Numbered from the stretch's first letter, positions 34,562 to 45,960 are shown. The stretch: DNA of 64,000 nt from Thalassospira indica (GCF_003403095.1 NZ_CP031555.1:4617001-4681000); one strand, 5' to 3'. Notes: generated from the sequence alone by a model not told the origin. Numbers and translations are program-made.

Positions 34562-35551
34562 ATGACAAGCCAAGCCTTACCTCAATCGCCCAAATACCCG
34601 GTCAGCCATATCTGGCACGCAGACTGGAGCCTGTCGGCCAAGGGCCGCTGGGTCGCCAAAGCCAGCCGCCGTGACACCGGCTGGCAAATCCACGCCATCG
34701 AACCGGTCGGGATGCTCCATCAGTTCCACCAATCGCTTGCCAGCCATGGCAAGAAGAATGCGCTCTGGCTTGGCCTTGATATGCCGATCGGATTTCTTGA
34801 CGCGTGGTATGATGGCGCGAATATCAAAGACTTCAAATCCTTGCTGGACACTCTTCAAACCGATAAATGGCAGGAATTCTTTGAGGTCTGCCAATCACCG
34901 GATGAAATCCGGCACAAACGGCCATTCTACCCTCGAAGTTCCGGCACAAATGGCAGTGTCAAACGCGATCATCTGATCAAGGCACTGGGCCTGACCGATT
35001 TCGATGCGCTTCATCGCGCCTGCGAATTCCCAACCACCCAACGCAACGCCGCCTGCCCGCCCTTTTGGACGCTTGGCGCCAATCAGGTCGGCAAAGGGAT
35101 GCTGCATGGCCTCAAAAACCTGATCATCCCGGGTCATGCCGATGGATTTAACATCTGGCCGTTTTCGGGCGATCTCAAAACCTGCACCAGATCCACCGGC
35201 GTCACCCTGATTGAAACCTATCCCGGCGAAATTTATGGCTGGCTTACTGATACAAGTGAGTTGACTAAATCAATTCAAATCAGCCGTAAGAAATACCTGC
35301 ACCAACTCCGCAAAGATGCCCACATCAGGGGCATCGAAATCAGCGCTGCGGTCTGGGCCGATATCAAGGATGGCTTTGGCCCGGATCACGGCAAGGACAA
35401 TGCCTTTGACGCACTGATCGGTGTGATGGGCTTGATCGAAATCGCCGAGGGTCGCCGTCTGGAACATCTGCCACGGACGCCAAGTGTTCTGGAACGTGAA
35501 GGCTGGATTGTCGGGCTTGACCCAAAAGACATCAAGCCCCGCAAATCGTAA
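34562..35551 (+). CDS. DUF429 domain-containing protein (RNase H-like fold predicted nuclease)
   Basis: A 329-residue protein. The opening strand [30 protein letters not shown], then [32 protein letters not shown] and late [16 protein letters not shown] are the spaced acidic and polar motifs of DUF429, a predicted RNase H-like nuclease family. An earlier in-frame ATG (34523) is possible, but 34562 fits better with the divergent fmt promoter. It sits between fmt and def on the opposite strand, probably an insertion into that block. Activity is unproven. Confidence 0.75.
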   Translation: MTSQALPQSPKYPVSHIWHADWSLSAKGRWVAKASRRDTGWQIHAIEPVGMLHQFHQSLASHGKKNALWLGLDMPIGFLDAWYDGANIKDFKSLLDTLQTDKWQEFFEVCQSPDEIRHKRPFYPRSSGTNGSVKRDHLIKALGLTDFDALHRACEFPTTQRNAACPPFWTLGANQVGKGMLHGLKNLIIPGHADGFNIWPFSGDLKTCTRSTGVTLIETYPGEIYGWLTDTSELTKSIQISRKKYLHQLRKDAHIRGIEISAAVWADIKDGFGPDHGKDNAFDALIGVMGLIEIAEGRRLEHLPRTPSVLEREGWIVGLDPKDIKPRKS

Positions 35552-35561
35552 CCCACACAAA

Positions 35562-35586
35562 ACAAAAGGGCCGGAAAACCGGCCCC
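35562..35586 (-). terminator. terminator of def
   Basis: GGGCCGG-AAAA-CCGGCCC is followed on the minus strand by TTTTGTTTT, about 30 bp after the def stop codon. It also sits just after the convergent DUF429 gene. Confidence 0.85.
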
Positions 35587-35611
35587 TCGCATGCGTTTCT
35601 GATCAGACGTC

Positions 35612-36130
35612 TCAGGCAGACTTTTTGGTTTTCTGCAGCTTCTGAACTTTTTTCAGGATCATGTTGCGCTTAAGCGCGCTGAGATAATCGGTGAACAAAA
35701 CGCCATCCAAGTGATCGATCTCATGCTGGATACAGGTCGCAAGCAACCCGTCTGCCTCGATCTCGTGCATTTCGCCGTTTTCATCCATATAGCGCATGCC
35801 GACTTCGGCCGGGCGTTCGACATCTGCATATTGTTCCGGGATCGACAGACACCCTTCCTGATAGATCGAAGTTTCCTCGGATTCCCAGATGATCTCCGGA
35901 TTGATCAGCTTCAGCGGTTCCGGCTTGTCCTTGTCATCGGACACATCCATGACAACCACGCGTTTCATCACCCCGATCTGCGGCGCTGCAAGGCCAATGC
36001 CCGGTGCCGCATACATGGTTTCAAGCATGTCATTAAGAAGGGTCTTGATCTCATCATTCACTTCCTCGACCGGTTCGCATTCCTTTTTCAGGCGCGGGTC
36101 TGGAACGATAAGAATTTCACGCAGGGCCAT
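35612..36130 (-). CDS. def: peptide deformylase
   Basis: A 172-residue metalloenzyme removing the N-formyl group from nascent proteins. All three motifs are present: GIGLAAPQIGV, EGCLSIPEQ (Cys ligand) and CIQHEIDHLDG (two His ligands and catalytic Glu). The C-terminal tail is Lys-rich. The 268-bp nested-repeat element lies just 29 bp upstream of its start, between it and rmuC on the same strand, so the def promoter or leader must involve or cross that element. Confidence 0.96.
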   Translation of the reverse strand: MALREILIVPDPRLKKECEPVEEVNDEIKTLLNDMLETMYAAPGIGLAAPQIGVMKRVVVMDVSDDKDKPEPLKLINPEIIWESEETSIYQEGCLSIPEQYADVERPAEVGMRYMDENGEMHEIEADGLLATCIQHEIDHLDGVLFTDYLSALKRNMILKKVQKLQKTKKSA

Positions 36131-36159
36131 GGGTCTCTGATCCGGTTTCGAACTTGGTT

Positions 36160-36427
36160 GAGGGTCAGGTCCCCCTAATTTGGTTTAAATGGTTCACCTG
36201 ATTTGTGCGGATACGCGAAGCAAAACCGCAGGAAGATATACATCTTTCAAGGCTTTGCGACAACGTAGCCCGTGCAAATCAGGTGAATCCGAAGGACAGA
36301 CGTTATATTCGCGCGCTCCTGCGTCAAACCCCTTATCCGGGAGACCTCCCCCGCACTGCGGGCTTTTCCTAGGAGATCACAAATATAACGTCTGCCATTC
36401 AAATCAAATTAGGGGGACCTGACCCTC
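36160..36427. mobile_element. 268-bp element with nested inverted repeats (MITE-like, no coding capacity)
   Basis: Outer arms of about 33 bp (36160-36192 and 36394-36427) start AGGGTCAGGTCCCCCTAATT and pair with one mismatch and one wobble. Inside are two further perfect 13-bp stems: 36193-36205 with 36275-36287 (TTCACCTGATTTG) and 36297-36309 with 36382-36394 (CAGACGTTATATT). Smaller hairpins sit within each, including CCCGCA-C-TGCGGG near 36350. The whole can fold into a cloverleaf or four-way junction. There is no open frame with a ribosome site. The arms begin with a GGGTCAGGTCC sequence that I associate, from memory only, with ends of Y1-transposase-linked palindromic elements. It could also be a structured RNA. 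Confidence 0.75.
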
Positions 36428-36554
36428 CTATAATTATAGCGAATTTCGCGCTTCGAGATAAGGTTTCCCCACGCCCAAGTCAAGCAAACAGCCCGATTTA
36501 GCCGTTATGGCTGCCATGTCGCCCACAAGGGATCTCGGCCAAAACCGGTTTGGC

Positions 36555-38066
36555 TTAATCCTTGGCGTCTGGCGTCGCATCCTCTGGCCCGGCCAGCAAT
36601 TCCATCTTGGTGATTTCGCGCACATGGGTTTCTGACGGGGACGGTTCCTCGATCATACGGTCATCAGAGACGATATGCTTTTCCTTGAGCTTGCGCGCCG
36701 ACACCAGAACCGATCCTTCGAGTGACCCCAGCGTCTTGTTGTAATGCTTCACCGTACTTTCAAGCGATTTTCCCATTGATGAGAAATGCTTGGCAAGCGC
36801 GCCCAGACGATCATAAAGCTGCAAACCGATTTCACTGATATCACGTGCGCTTTCGGCCAAAGCTTCCTGTCGCCAGCCATATGAAACGGCCTTAAGCAAT
36901 CCAAGCAAGGTTGTCGGCGTTGCCAAAATCACGCCATCGCGGAAGCTGTCCTCGATCAGGCGCGGATCACGTTCAAGGGCGGCCGAGAAGAAGCTTTCAC
37001 CGGGCAGAAACAGCACGACAAATTCCGGACTGTCGACCGACTTCCAGTATGATTTTTTCGAAAGATCCGTTATCACCTTTCGCACATTGGTGACATAGGT
37101 CGCCATCAAGGCTTCGCGGCGATCTTCGTCATATTTCTCGTCAATCGCCTCAAGATAGGCCGATGTCGGGGCCTTGGCATCGACCACGATATTCTTGCCG
37201 CCCGGCAGGTGAATGACCATGTCGGGTTTCTGAATACCTTCGTCGGTGTTGAAATGCACCTGTTCATCAAAGTCGCAATGCTTGAGCATCCCAGCCAGTT
37301 CGACAATGCGCTTGAGCTGCAATTCGCCCCATTTGCCCGACACCGAGGAACTGGACCGCAGGGCAGAGCTCAGCGTCTGGGTTTCCTTGGACAATTTGTG
37401 TTGCGATTGTACCAGGGTCCCGACCTGTTCACGCAGCTCGCCGTAAGCTTCCTTGCGGTTTTTTTCAAGTTCATTGACCTTGGTATCAAAAGCCTCAAGG
37501 CGTTCCCGGATGGGCTTTACGATCCCGTCAATGGCCTGCTGGCGTTTTTCAAGATCGCCCTTGGCCCCTTCCTGCAGGCGCGAGAAATTCTCACGCGCCA
37601 GCTTCATGAACTCGTCGTTATTGACCTTGAGCGCATCGGACGACAGCGCCTTGAAGCTATCCAGCAGCTTGGTCTTGGCATCTTCGAGCATCTCGAGCTT
37701 TTCCTTGGCCGCCTCGCGCTCTTTCTCAAGCGCGGTCTCAAGCTCGGATCCCTTTTCACGCCACTGATCAAGGGCGGTGCGAAGCTCCTTCATCTCGGCT
37801 TCAAGGATGGGCACCCGGTTGGCCGTGGTTTCGGCAATGGCACGCTTTTCCGATGCCTCGGAAAGCTTTTCACGCATCTGGGCGACCTCGGTCGCAAGAT
37901 CGCGCCGGGTATTTTCCGCATGTTCAAGCTGGGACGCCAGAAGGGCTGTGCGCGACTCCGTCTCGGCCTCCGCGGCATCCTTGATGCGCTTGACCATCAT
38001 GATGCTAAAGACAAGTGCCAGAACAGATGCGCCAAGCGCCCCTGCTGCCAAAGAAATCGGATCCAT
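36555..38066 (-). CDS. rmuC: RmuC-family DNA recombination protein
   Basis: A 503-residue protein. An N-terminal membrane-anchor-like helix (residues about 5-25) is followed by a long coiled coil (about 28-215, Glu/Lys/Ala-rich). The RmuC nuclease-like domain (about 225-470) contains SVSGKWGELQLKRIVELAGM, IVVDAKAPTSAYLEAI and LATPTTLLGLLKAVSYGWR, the restriction-endonuclease-like core with Asp/Lys. In E. coli RmuC limits recombination at inverted repeats. It is upstream of def on the same strand. Confidence 0.93.
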   Translation of the reverse strand: MDPISLAAGALGASVLALVFSIMMVKRIKDAAEAETESRTALLASQLEHAENTRRDLATEVAQMREKLSEASEKRAIAETTANRVPILEAEMKELRTALDQWREKGSELETALEKEREAAKEKLEMLEDAKTKLLDSFKALSSDALKVNNDEFMKLARENFSRLQEGAKGDLEKRQQAIDGIVKPIRERLEAFDTKVNELEKNRKEAYGELREQVGTLVQSQHKLSKETQTLSSALRSSSSVSGKWGELQLKRIVELAGMLKHCDFDEQVHFNTDEGIQKPDMVIHLPGGKNIVVDAKAPTSAYLEAIDEKYDEDRREALMATYVTNVRKVITDLSKKSYWKSVDSPEFVVLFLPGESFFSAALERDPRLIEDSFRDGVILATPTTLLGLLKAVSYGWRQEALAESARDISEIGLQLYDRLGALAKHFSSMGKSLESTVKHYNKTLGSLEGSVLVSARKLKEKHIVSDDRMIEEPSPSETHVREITKMELLAGPEDATPDAKD

Positions 38067-38581
38067 TATCCCACCATTTGATTACGTGCTGGCTTCTTTG
38101 TATCTGTTTTGTTCCGTCAAATCCAGAACCGAACCAAGCTGGTCCCACATCCGGGCATGGAAAAAATGTAATCGGCTTCACTGGCGAAGCCCGGAATTTC
38201 GGATATATTTCAATTGGATAAGGGAACAGAACCAAGGATCGGCACGCAAGGGCGGCCACAGACGACGATCACGCCTGCCAGTGTGGCAAACGTACACCAA
38301 CCAACGCGCACCCGGCCAGGCCCGCCCCCGTCTTAAGTTGTATTCCCTCAATACTCTCTGCGCACTAGCATAGGGCGCAAGCGACAGGATTAACTTTGCC
38401 GTGCCCGCCCCCTTTGAACGGGACCGAACACACACCGGACCGGGCAGCATGGCAAAGCAGGTTCTGAACCGCACCGAAATTACTGCATCGGACGAATGCC
38501 TTTTTCGAGCCCGTTGGAAAAGTCATCGAAAACACCCCGGTGCCGACCTAGAGACCACAGGAAACGAACAAGAGGCCACAT
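38067..38581. other. 515-bp intergenic region upstream of acsA
   Basis: It carries the divergent promoters of rmuC and acsA. A 98-codon open frame on the minus strand (38178-38474) has an arginine/proline-rich composition typical of a chance frame and no ribosome site. I see no RNA gene or strong repeat. The long untranslated stretch suggests acsA is subject to substantial upstream regulation. Confidence 0.5.
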
Positions 38582-40525
<1,944 letters not shown>

Positions 40526-40555
40526 CGGCGAACGCTGTTTCGTAACAGACTTTAC

Positions 40556-40589
40556 AAGCCATCCGCCTTTTTCGGCGGGTGGCTTTTTT
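40556..40589 (+). terminator. terminator of acsA
   Basis: AAGCCATCCGCC and GGCGGGTGGCTT form a 12-bp stem (two G-T pairs) with a six-base loop and a run of T. It lies 31 bp after the acsA stop and 29 bp before the convergent LysR gene. Confidence 0.9.
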
Positions 40590-40617
40590 GATGCAGATTA
40601 AGTTCTGCGACACTCCG

Positions 40618-41526
40618 TCACTGAATGCGCGCGGTTGAGGTCTCGCGCAGTTTCCGATGCAAGAAATCAATGAAAATGCGCACCTTGGCAGAGAGGTTGT
40701 GGCGCTCCGGGTAAACAGCGTAGATGTCCGCATCGACATGGGCATATTGCGGCAGAACAAGATGCAATCGATCTTCCTCGACATGGCGCGCAATATCCCA
40801 TTCTGATCGCATCATGATCCCATGACCATCAAGCACCCATTGCAACGCGATTTCACCATCATTGCTGCTGAGTGTGCCATGTACTTTAACGGTCTCGGAA
40901 TGCTGACCCCGTTGAAGTTTCCAGACATCATGCACGTCGGTGTTTTGCCGCAGGATGATGCAATTGTGATTGATCAGCTCTGACAAATTGCGCGGCATCC
41001 CATGTCGTTCAAGATAAGACGGTGCGGCACACAGAAATCGTCGATTGCCTTGCAATTTGCGCGCACGAATGCGCGAATTTGGCAACCCGCCGAAACGAAT
41101 GCCAAGATCAATTCCTTCTTCAACCATATTCATCGGAATATCGGTCAGCAGAAGCTGCACTTCGACTTCGGGATAAAGGTGCGAGAACTCCGACACCACT
41201 GGTGCGACATATTCACGCCCAAACCCGAATGTTGCATTGATCCGCAAAAGCCCTGTCGGCGTTTCACTGGCATGCGAGACCCGCTGCTCAAGATCATCAA
41301 TCTGGCGCATGATCTGTTCGGCGCTCTGGAAATAGGCGTCGCCTTCACTTGTCAGGCTGATCCGCCGGGTGGTGCGGTTCAGCAACCTGACCCCTAAACG
41401 GTCTTCTAGCTTCGCCAACCGTTTGCTCACCGCTGGCGGCGAGAGGTTAAGTTCCTGTGCCGCTGCCGACAAGCTGCCCTTGCGGACCAGAAGCACAAAA
41501 AAGCCCAGATCACTATCGACCGACAT
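40618..41526 (-). CDS. LysR-family regulator of the tartrate/malate-type cluster
   Basis: A 302-residue regulator. The HTH region (GSLSAAAQELNLSPPAVSKRL, then DRLGVRLLNRTTRRISLT) and co-inducer domain are typical of the DmlR/TtdR-like LysR branch. The start at 41526 is preferred since AGAGG lies just upstream; an earlier ATG at 41544 has none. It is divergent from tctC and is the obvious candidate for inducing the transporter-dehydrogenase operon in response to tartrate, D-malate or a related acid. DmlR in E. coli plays this role for D-malate. Confidence 0.9.
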   Translation of the reverse strand: MSVDSDLGFFVLLVRKGSLSAAAQELNLSPPAVSKRLAKLEDRLGVRLLNRTTRRISLTSEGDAYFQSAEQIMRQIDDLEQRVSHASETPTGLLRINATFGFGREYVAPVVSEFSHLYPEVEVQLLLTDIPMNMVEEGIDLGIRFGGLPNSRIRARKLQGNRRFLCAAPSYLERHGMPRNLSELINHNCIILRQNTDVHDVWKLQRGQHSETVKVHGTLSSNDGEIALQWVLDGHGIMMRSEWDIARHVEEDRLHLVLPQYAHVDADIYAVYPERHNLSAKVRIFIDFLHRKLRETSTARIQ

Positions 41527-41561
41527 TATTAACCTCTGCGACATAATGAAGTGAGAAGTCG

Positions 41562-41579
41562 GAAATTATAATCAATTTC
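41562..41579. promoter_or_regulatory. candidate LysR operator in the tctC divergent region
   Basis: GAAATT-ATAATC-AATTTC, a symmetric site of the T-N11-A type, lies 36 bp upstream of the LysR start and about 190 bp before tctC. This is the usual position of an autoregulatory/activation site. Assignment is inference. Confidence 0.5.
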
Positions 41580-41761
41580 TCAAAAATATAAACTGAAGGA
41601 GTCGATCGGGCTAAAAACAACAGCCGAACGCAGGCGTCCTACAGCGCCCAATACCCGATGCGGCATCAGGGAAACACTGGCATGGGATCGATCAACACGA
41701 TCCTTTCTGGTTGCCAGCACCGGCAATTTGTCCGGTGAAAATTATTTCGGGAGGAATACCG

Positions 41762-42709
41762 ATGCGTAAGCTAGCAATCGCAGCGGCAATGGCCGCAACC
41801 TTTATTTCTGGAACGGCATTTGCCGAATATCCGGAACAGACCATCAACTACATCATTCCGTTCAATGCCGGTGGTGAGTCCGATGTCTCGGCACGCTTCC
41901 AGCAGCCATATCTTGAAGAAATTTCAGGCCAGTCTTTTGTTATCCAGTACATGGCAGGTGCCGGTGGTGCACAGGCCTGGTCACAGCTGAACGGCATGGA
42001 AGGTGACGGATACACCATTATGGGGATTAACCTGCCCCATACCATCCTGCAGCCGATGGAAAAAGATGTTGGTTACGAGACCAAAGACCTCACCTACATC
42101 AACTTCTTCCACTACACTCCGAATGCGCTTTTTGTCCCCAAGGACAGCGAATTCCAGAACCTGCAGGAACTGATCGACTACGCCAAAGCCAATCCAGGCC
42201 TTGTCACACTCAGTGGTTCGGGCTCGAACTCTGCCAACCATCTTGGTCAGGTTCAGTTTGATGAACTGGCTGGCATTACCACCACCTATGTCCCGTTCAG
42301 CGGCACCGGCCCGGCGGTTACCGCCATCCTCGGCAGCCAGACCACCGGTGGTTTTAACTATGTGACTTCGGGCGTGAACAATGGTGATGGCATGCGCATG
42401 CTTGCTGTTGCATCGGAAACCCGCGTCAAGGCATTCCCGGATGTACCGACCTTCAAGGAACTTGGCTTTGATATCGTTGGCGGTGCATTCCGCGGTGTTG
42501 CCGTACCGAAATCAACACCGGAGCCAATCCGCGAGAAAATCTCGCAGATGGTCACGGACGTGAACAACAATCCTGAATTCAAGAAGAAGATGGAAGATGC
42601 CGGTTTTGTTCTGACCGATATCACCTACGACTTCATCAATGATTTCGTTGCTGCGAAATCCGAAGAGTACCGTGAAATCGCAGAAAAGCTTGGCATCGCC
42701 AACCGCTAA
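41762..42709 (+). CDS. tctC: tripartite tricarboxylate transporter solute-binding protein
   Basis: A 315-residue Bug/TctC periplasmic protein. Signal peptide residues 1-21 end GTAFA. The mature sequence has YIIPFNAGGESDVSARFQQPYLEE-type start, then GSGSNSANHLGQ and VPFSGTGPAVTAILG, the ligand-binding loops of the family. The ATG at 41762 has GGGAGG upstream. It would bind a carboxylic acid, plausibly tartrate or malate given the downstream enzymes, and hand it to the TctA-TctB permease encoded 43 bp later. Confidence 0.92.
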   Translation: MRKLAIAAAMAATFISGTAFAEYPEQTINYIIPFNAGGESDVSARFQQPYLEEISGQSFVIQYMAGAGGAQAWSQLNGMEGDGYTIMGINLPHTILQPMEKDVGYETKDLTYINFFHYTPNALFVPKDSEFQNLQELIDYAKANPGLVTLSGSGSNSANHLGQVQFDELAGITTTYVPFSGTGPAVTAILGSQTTGGFNYVTSGVNNGDGMRMLAVASETRVKAFPDVPTFKELGFDIVGGAFRGVAVPKSTPEPIREKISQMVTDVNNNPEFKKKMEDAGFVLTDITYDFINDFVAAKSEEYREIAEKLGIANR

Positions 42710-42752
42710 GAAACGCCAACAATAATAATTCGGGATTGGAAAGGTCACCACC

Positions 42753-44819
42753 ATGGAATTGCTGGGCTATTTCGTGAGCGCGCTCACGCCTTTAAACCTG
42801 CTTATGGCACTGGGCGGCGTTGTACTTGGAACGGTTATCGGTGCTTTGCCCGGACTGTCAGCAACCATGGCGGTGGCCGTTCTGGTCCCGTTTACCTTTA
42901 CCATGGATCCCGCAACCGGTTTGATTGCGCTTGGTGCGATCTATACCGGGGCCATTTATGGCGGCGCGTTTGCCGCCATTCTGGTCAATACACCGGGAAC
43001 ACCGTCGGCCATCGCCACGACGTTTGACGGTTTCCCGATGGCCAAACGCGGCGACGGTAGTCTTGCAGTAACACTGGCAACGCTGGCATCTGTTGTTGGT
43101 GGCCTTGTCGGGGGTGTGTTCCTGCTGCTGCTGTCGCCGCCGCTGGCAAAGGTTGCCTTGGCCTTTGGTCCGCCTGAATATTTCTGGTTGGCAGTCTTCG
43201 GCCTGACCCTTATTTCCGCCCTTTCTGTTGGCAATACCATCAAAGGCCTGCTCGGCGGTTGTATCGGCCTGATGCTGGCGATGGTTGGCGTTGCCGTGGT
43301 TGGCGGGGATATCCGTTTTACCATGGGCACCCATACGCTGCTGGGCGGCTTTGATATCGTCTCCGCTCTGATCGGTCTTTATTGCATTCCGGTGCTGATT
43401 GATCTTGTTGCAACACCTGATCGTCACCTGAAGGTCGAACAAGGCAAACGCGGCATTCGTCTACTCGAAGCATTCGGTCTGACCTGGAAGAGCAAATTCA
43501 ACGTTTTGCGCAGTTCGGTTATTGGCACAATCGTCGGGATCTTACCCGGTGCGGGTGGCTCCATTGCTGGTCTGGTGTCCTATTCTGAAGCCCGCCGCTC
43601 GTCAAAAGAACCTGAGACGTTTGGCAAAGGCGCACCTGACGGCCTCATGGCGACAGAGGCCGCCAACAACGCCACAGTGGGCGGTGGATTTATTCCAACC
43701 CTTGTTCTGGGCATTCCGGGCACGCCTCCCGATGCCATTATTCTCGGTGCCTTGCTGGTTCAGGGCATCAAGATCGGCCCAACGCTGTTCTCCCAGCAAG
43801 GCGAAATCGTTTACACTTTTATTTTCGGGCTTTTGATCGCGACAGCACTCATGCTGCCCGCTGGTCTGCTCATTGGCCGCTATGCCTATAAATCAATTGC
43901 CTCGATCCCCAAGACCCTGTTGGTGCCAACCATTGCCTTTCTGACGGTGATTGGAAGCTTTGCCATCCACAGCAACCTGCATGACGTCACCATGATGATC
44001 AGTCTGGGTGTTCTTGGTTGGGTTTTGAACCGCTGCGGTTTCGCGCCCTCGCCGATTGTCCTTGGTCTGGTTCTGGGCAAAATTGCCGAGCAAGGGTTTG
44101 TGCAATCTTATCTGATTGGCAACGCCACCAACAACATCACCGGTATGTTCTTTGGCCGCCCCATCAGCCTTGCCATCGTTGCGTTGGCCATCTTCACCGT
44201 GGCCTACCCGCTGATTTTTGCCAAGCGCAAGGAAAAGGCCAAGAAACGGGCCCTCGATGCCGCACGCTCCTATTCCCAAAGCAATGGTGAAACGACGGTT
44301 CAGGAGATTGAGGAAATCAAGGCCCCACCCTTCGATCCACTTGCCGGTTTGAAGAAACAGATCGCCAAACCCCGTGATGTCAGCGGAATGGTGGTCTCCG
44401 CACTCCTCATCGTTGCCGCTGGCTGGGCATACAGTCAGACCGCAACGATGAGCCCGATGGGATCGGTCTTTCCAAGCACGATATCGGTCGCCGTCATCAT
44501 CCTGTCTGTCATGCTTCTGGCGTTGAACTTTCTGCGCAAACCAGCTGCAGCAAGCGGCGAAACCGAGACAGCATCAGTATCGCGGCGCATCACCCTGGTC
44601 GTCGTCATGGCCGGATGGGTCGCTGCAATCCCCGTTATCGGGTTTGCATCCGCAGCAATCGTCGCCTTCCTGATCCTGTCCCGGGTCGCCTGCTACGAAA
44701 TCATGGGGCCCAAACGTCAACTTATCGAAGCCGTCGCAGCAATCGCCATTGTCGGCGGATTGTATCTTCTGATGGCCAAGGTCCTTTTGATCAGAATGCC
44801 ATCCGGCTTCCTGTTCTGA
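42753..44819 (+). CDS. tripartite tricarboxylate transporter permease, TctA fused to TctB
   Basis: A 688-residue membrane protein. Residues 1 to about 500 are TctA: VVLGTVIGALPGLSATMAVA, AFAAILVNTPGTPSAIATTFDG, GGGFIPTLVLGIPGTPPDA and two similar halves with about 12 helices. After a charged linker (about 495-545), residues 550-688 add four more helices (MVVSALLIVAAGWAYSQ onward) matching the small TctB subunit, normally a separate gene. Here TctB is fused to the TctA C-terminus, so binding protein plus one polypeptide make the transporter. Transport is expected to be ion-coupled. Confidence 0.9.
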   Translation: MELLGYFVSALTPLNLLMALGGVVLGTVIGALPGLSATMAVAVLVPFTFTMDPATGLIALGAIYTGAIYGGAFAAILVNTPGTPSAIATTFDGFPMAKRGDGSLAVTLATLASVVGGLVGGVFLLLLSPPLAKVALAFGPPEYFWLAVFGLTLISALSVGNTIKGLLGGCIGLMLAMVGVAVVGGDIRFTMGTHTLLGGFDIVSALIGLYCIPVLIDLVATPDRHLKVEQGKRGIRLLEAFGLTWKSKFNVLRSSVIGTIVGILPGAGGSIAGLVSYSEARRSSKEPETFGKGAPDGLMATEAANNATVGGGFIPTLVLGIPGTPPDAIILGALLVQGIKIGPTLFSQQGEIVYTFIFGLLIATALMLPAGLLIGRYAYKSIASIPKTLLVPTIAFLTVIGSFAIHSNLHDVTMMISLGVLGWVLNRCGFAPSPIVLGLVLGKIAEQGFVQSYLIGNATNNITGMFFGRPISLAIVALAIFTVAYPLIFAKRKEKAKKRALDAARSYSQSNGETTVQEIEEIKAPPFDPLAGLKKQIAKPRDVSGMVVSALLIVAAGWAYSQTATMSPMGSVFPSTISVAVIILSVMLLALNFLRKPAAASGETETASVSRRITLVVVMAGWVAAIPVIGFASAAIVAFLILSRVACYEIMGPKRQLIEAVAAIAIVGGLYLLMAKVLLIRMPSGFLF

Positions 44820-44860
44820 TCGGGCACGATCAAACGAATTCAACACACTGACCAAAGAGA

Positions 44861-45943
44861 ATGAACATGAAAAACTATCGTATTGCGGCCATTCCGGGTG
44901 ACGGAATCGGCAAAGAGGTCGTTGCGGCCGGAACCGAGGTTCTGGATGTTCTGGCAAAACGCGATGGCGGTTTCACCATGAGCTTCGATCACTTTGACTG
45001 GGGTTCCGATTACTACAAGAAGCATGGCGTTATGATGCCTGCAGACGGCCGTGACCACATCAAGGATCACGATGCGATCTATTTCGGTGCTGTTGGCGCC
45101 CCGGATGTGCCCGATCATGTCACTCTTTGGGGTCTGCGACTGGCGATCTGCCAACCGTTTGATCAATACGCCAATGTGCGCCCGACCCGCATTCTGCCAG
45201 GCATCGAAAGTCCGCTGCGCAATGTCAAACAGACGGAGCTTGACTGGGTTATCGTGCGTGAAAATTCCGAAGGCGAATATGCCGGTCAGGGCGGGCGTTC
45301 CCACGTCGGGCTGCCCGAAGAAGTCGCAACCGAGGTATCGATCTTCACCCGTGCCGGTGTCACCCGCATTATGCGTTTTGCCTTCGATCTTGCCCGTTCA
45401 CGCCCGCGCAAAAAGCTGACCGTGGTCACCAAATCAAACGCTCAGCGCAACGGCATGGTGATGTGGGACGAAATCGCCAAGGAAGTCGCCGCCGAATACC
45501 CGGATGTCGAATGGGATAAGATGCTGGTCGATGCCATGACCATGCGCATGACCCTGCGTCCCGAAACCCTTGATACGATTGTCGCAACCAACCTGCATGC
45601 GGATATTTTGTCTGATCTGGCTGCCGCCCTTGCCGGTTCGCTTGGCATCGCGCCGACTGCCAACCTCAATCCCGAAGGCAAATTCCCCTCGATGTTCGAA
45701 CCGATCCACGGTTCGGCGTTCGATATCACCGGCCAAGGCATCGCCAACCCGGTTGCGACCTTCTGGAGTGCGGTGATGATGCTTGATCACCTCGGTGAAA
45801 AGACAGCGTCAGAACGCTTGATGCGGGCGGTAGAACGCGTAACGGCCAATCCGGACCTTCATACACCGGACCTTGGCGGCACCGCTACCACCCGTCAGGT
45901 CACCGATGCGGTTATTGCCGCGATCCAGGGCGACAACAAATAA
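44861..45943 (+). CDS. tartrate/isopropylmalate-type dehydrogenase, paralogue 1
   Basis: A 360-residue NAD-dependent beta-decarboxylating dehydrogenase. The N-terminal IAAIPGDGIGKEVV, VRENSEGEYAGQGG, KSNAQRNGMVMWDE, the catalytic YPDVEWDKMLVDAMTM and EPIHGSAFDITGQGIANP define the family. The substrate-helix segment reads LRLAICQPFDQYANVRPTRI: Cys-Gln-Pro takes the place of the Arg-Arg-Asp found in the second paralogue. It should act on a 2-hydroxy acid such as tartrate or a malate analogue. Start is ATG. It lies after the permease gene in the same operon. Confidence 0.85.
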   Translation: MNMKNYRIAAIPGDGIGKEVVAAGTEVLDVLAKRDGGFTMSFDHFDWGSDYYKKHGVMMPADGRDHIKDHDAIYFGAVGAPDVPDHVTLWGLRLAICQPFDQYANVRPTRILPGIESPLRNVKQTELDWVIVRENSEGEYAGQGGRSHVGLPEEVATEVSIFTRAGVTRIMRFAFDLARSRPRKKLTVVTKSNAQRNGMVMWDEIAKEVAAEYPDVEWDKMLVDAMTMRMTLRPETLDTIVATNLHADILSDLAAALAGSLGIAPTANLNPEGKFPSMFEPIHGSAFDITGQGIANPVATFWSAVMMLDHLGEKTASERLMRAVERVTANPDLHTPDLGGTATTRQVTDAVIAAIQGDNK

Positions 45944-45960
45944 ACACCTCAGAGGCAAAG

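Noticed and set aside
38178..38474. 98-residue gene upstream of acsA
   Set aside because: Basic, Pro/Arg/Cys-rich composition, no ribosome site, and it crosses the probable promoter region of acsA.
41580..41761. Sigma-54 promoter before tctC (TGGCATGGGATC)
   Set aside because: There is no GC at the required ten-base spacing from GG.
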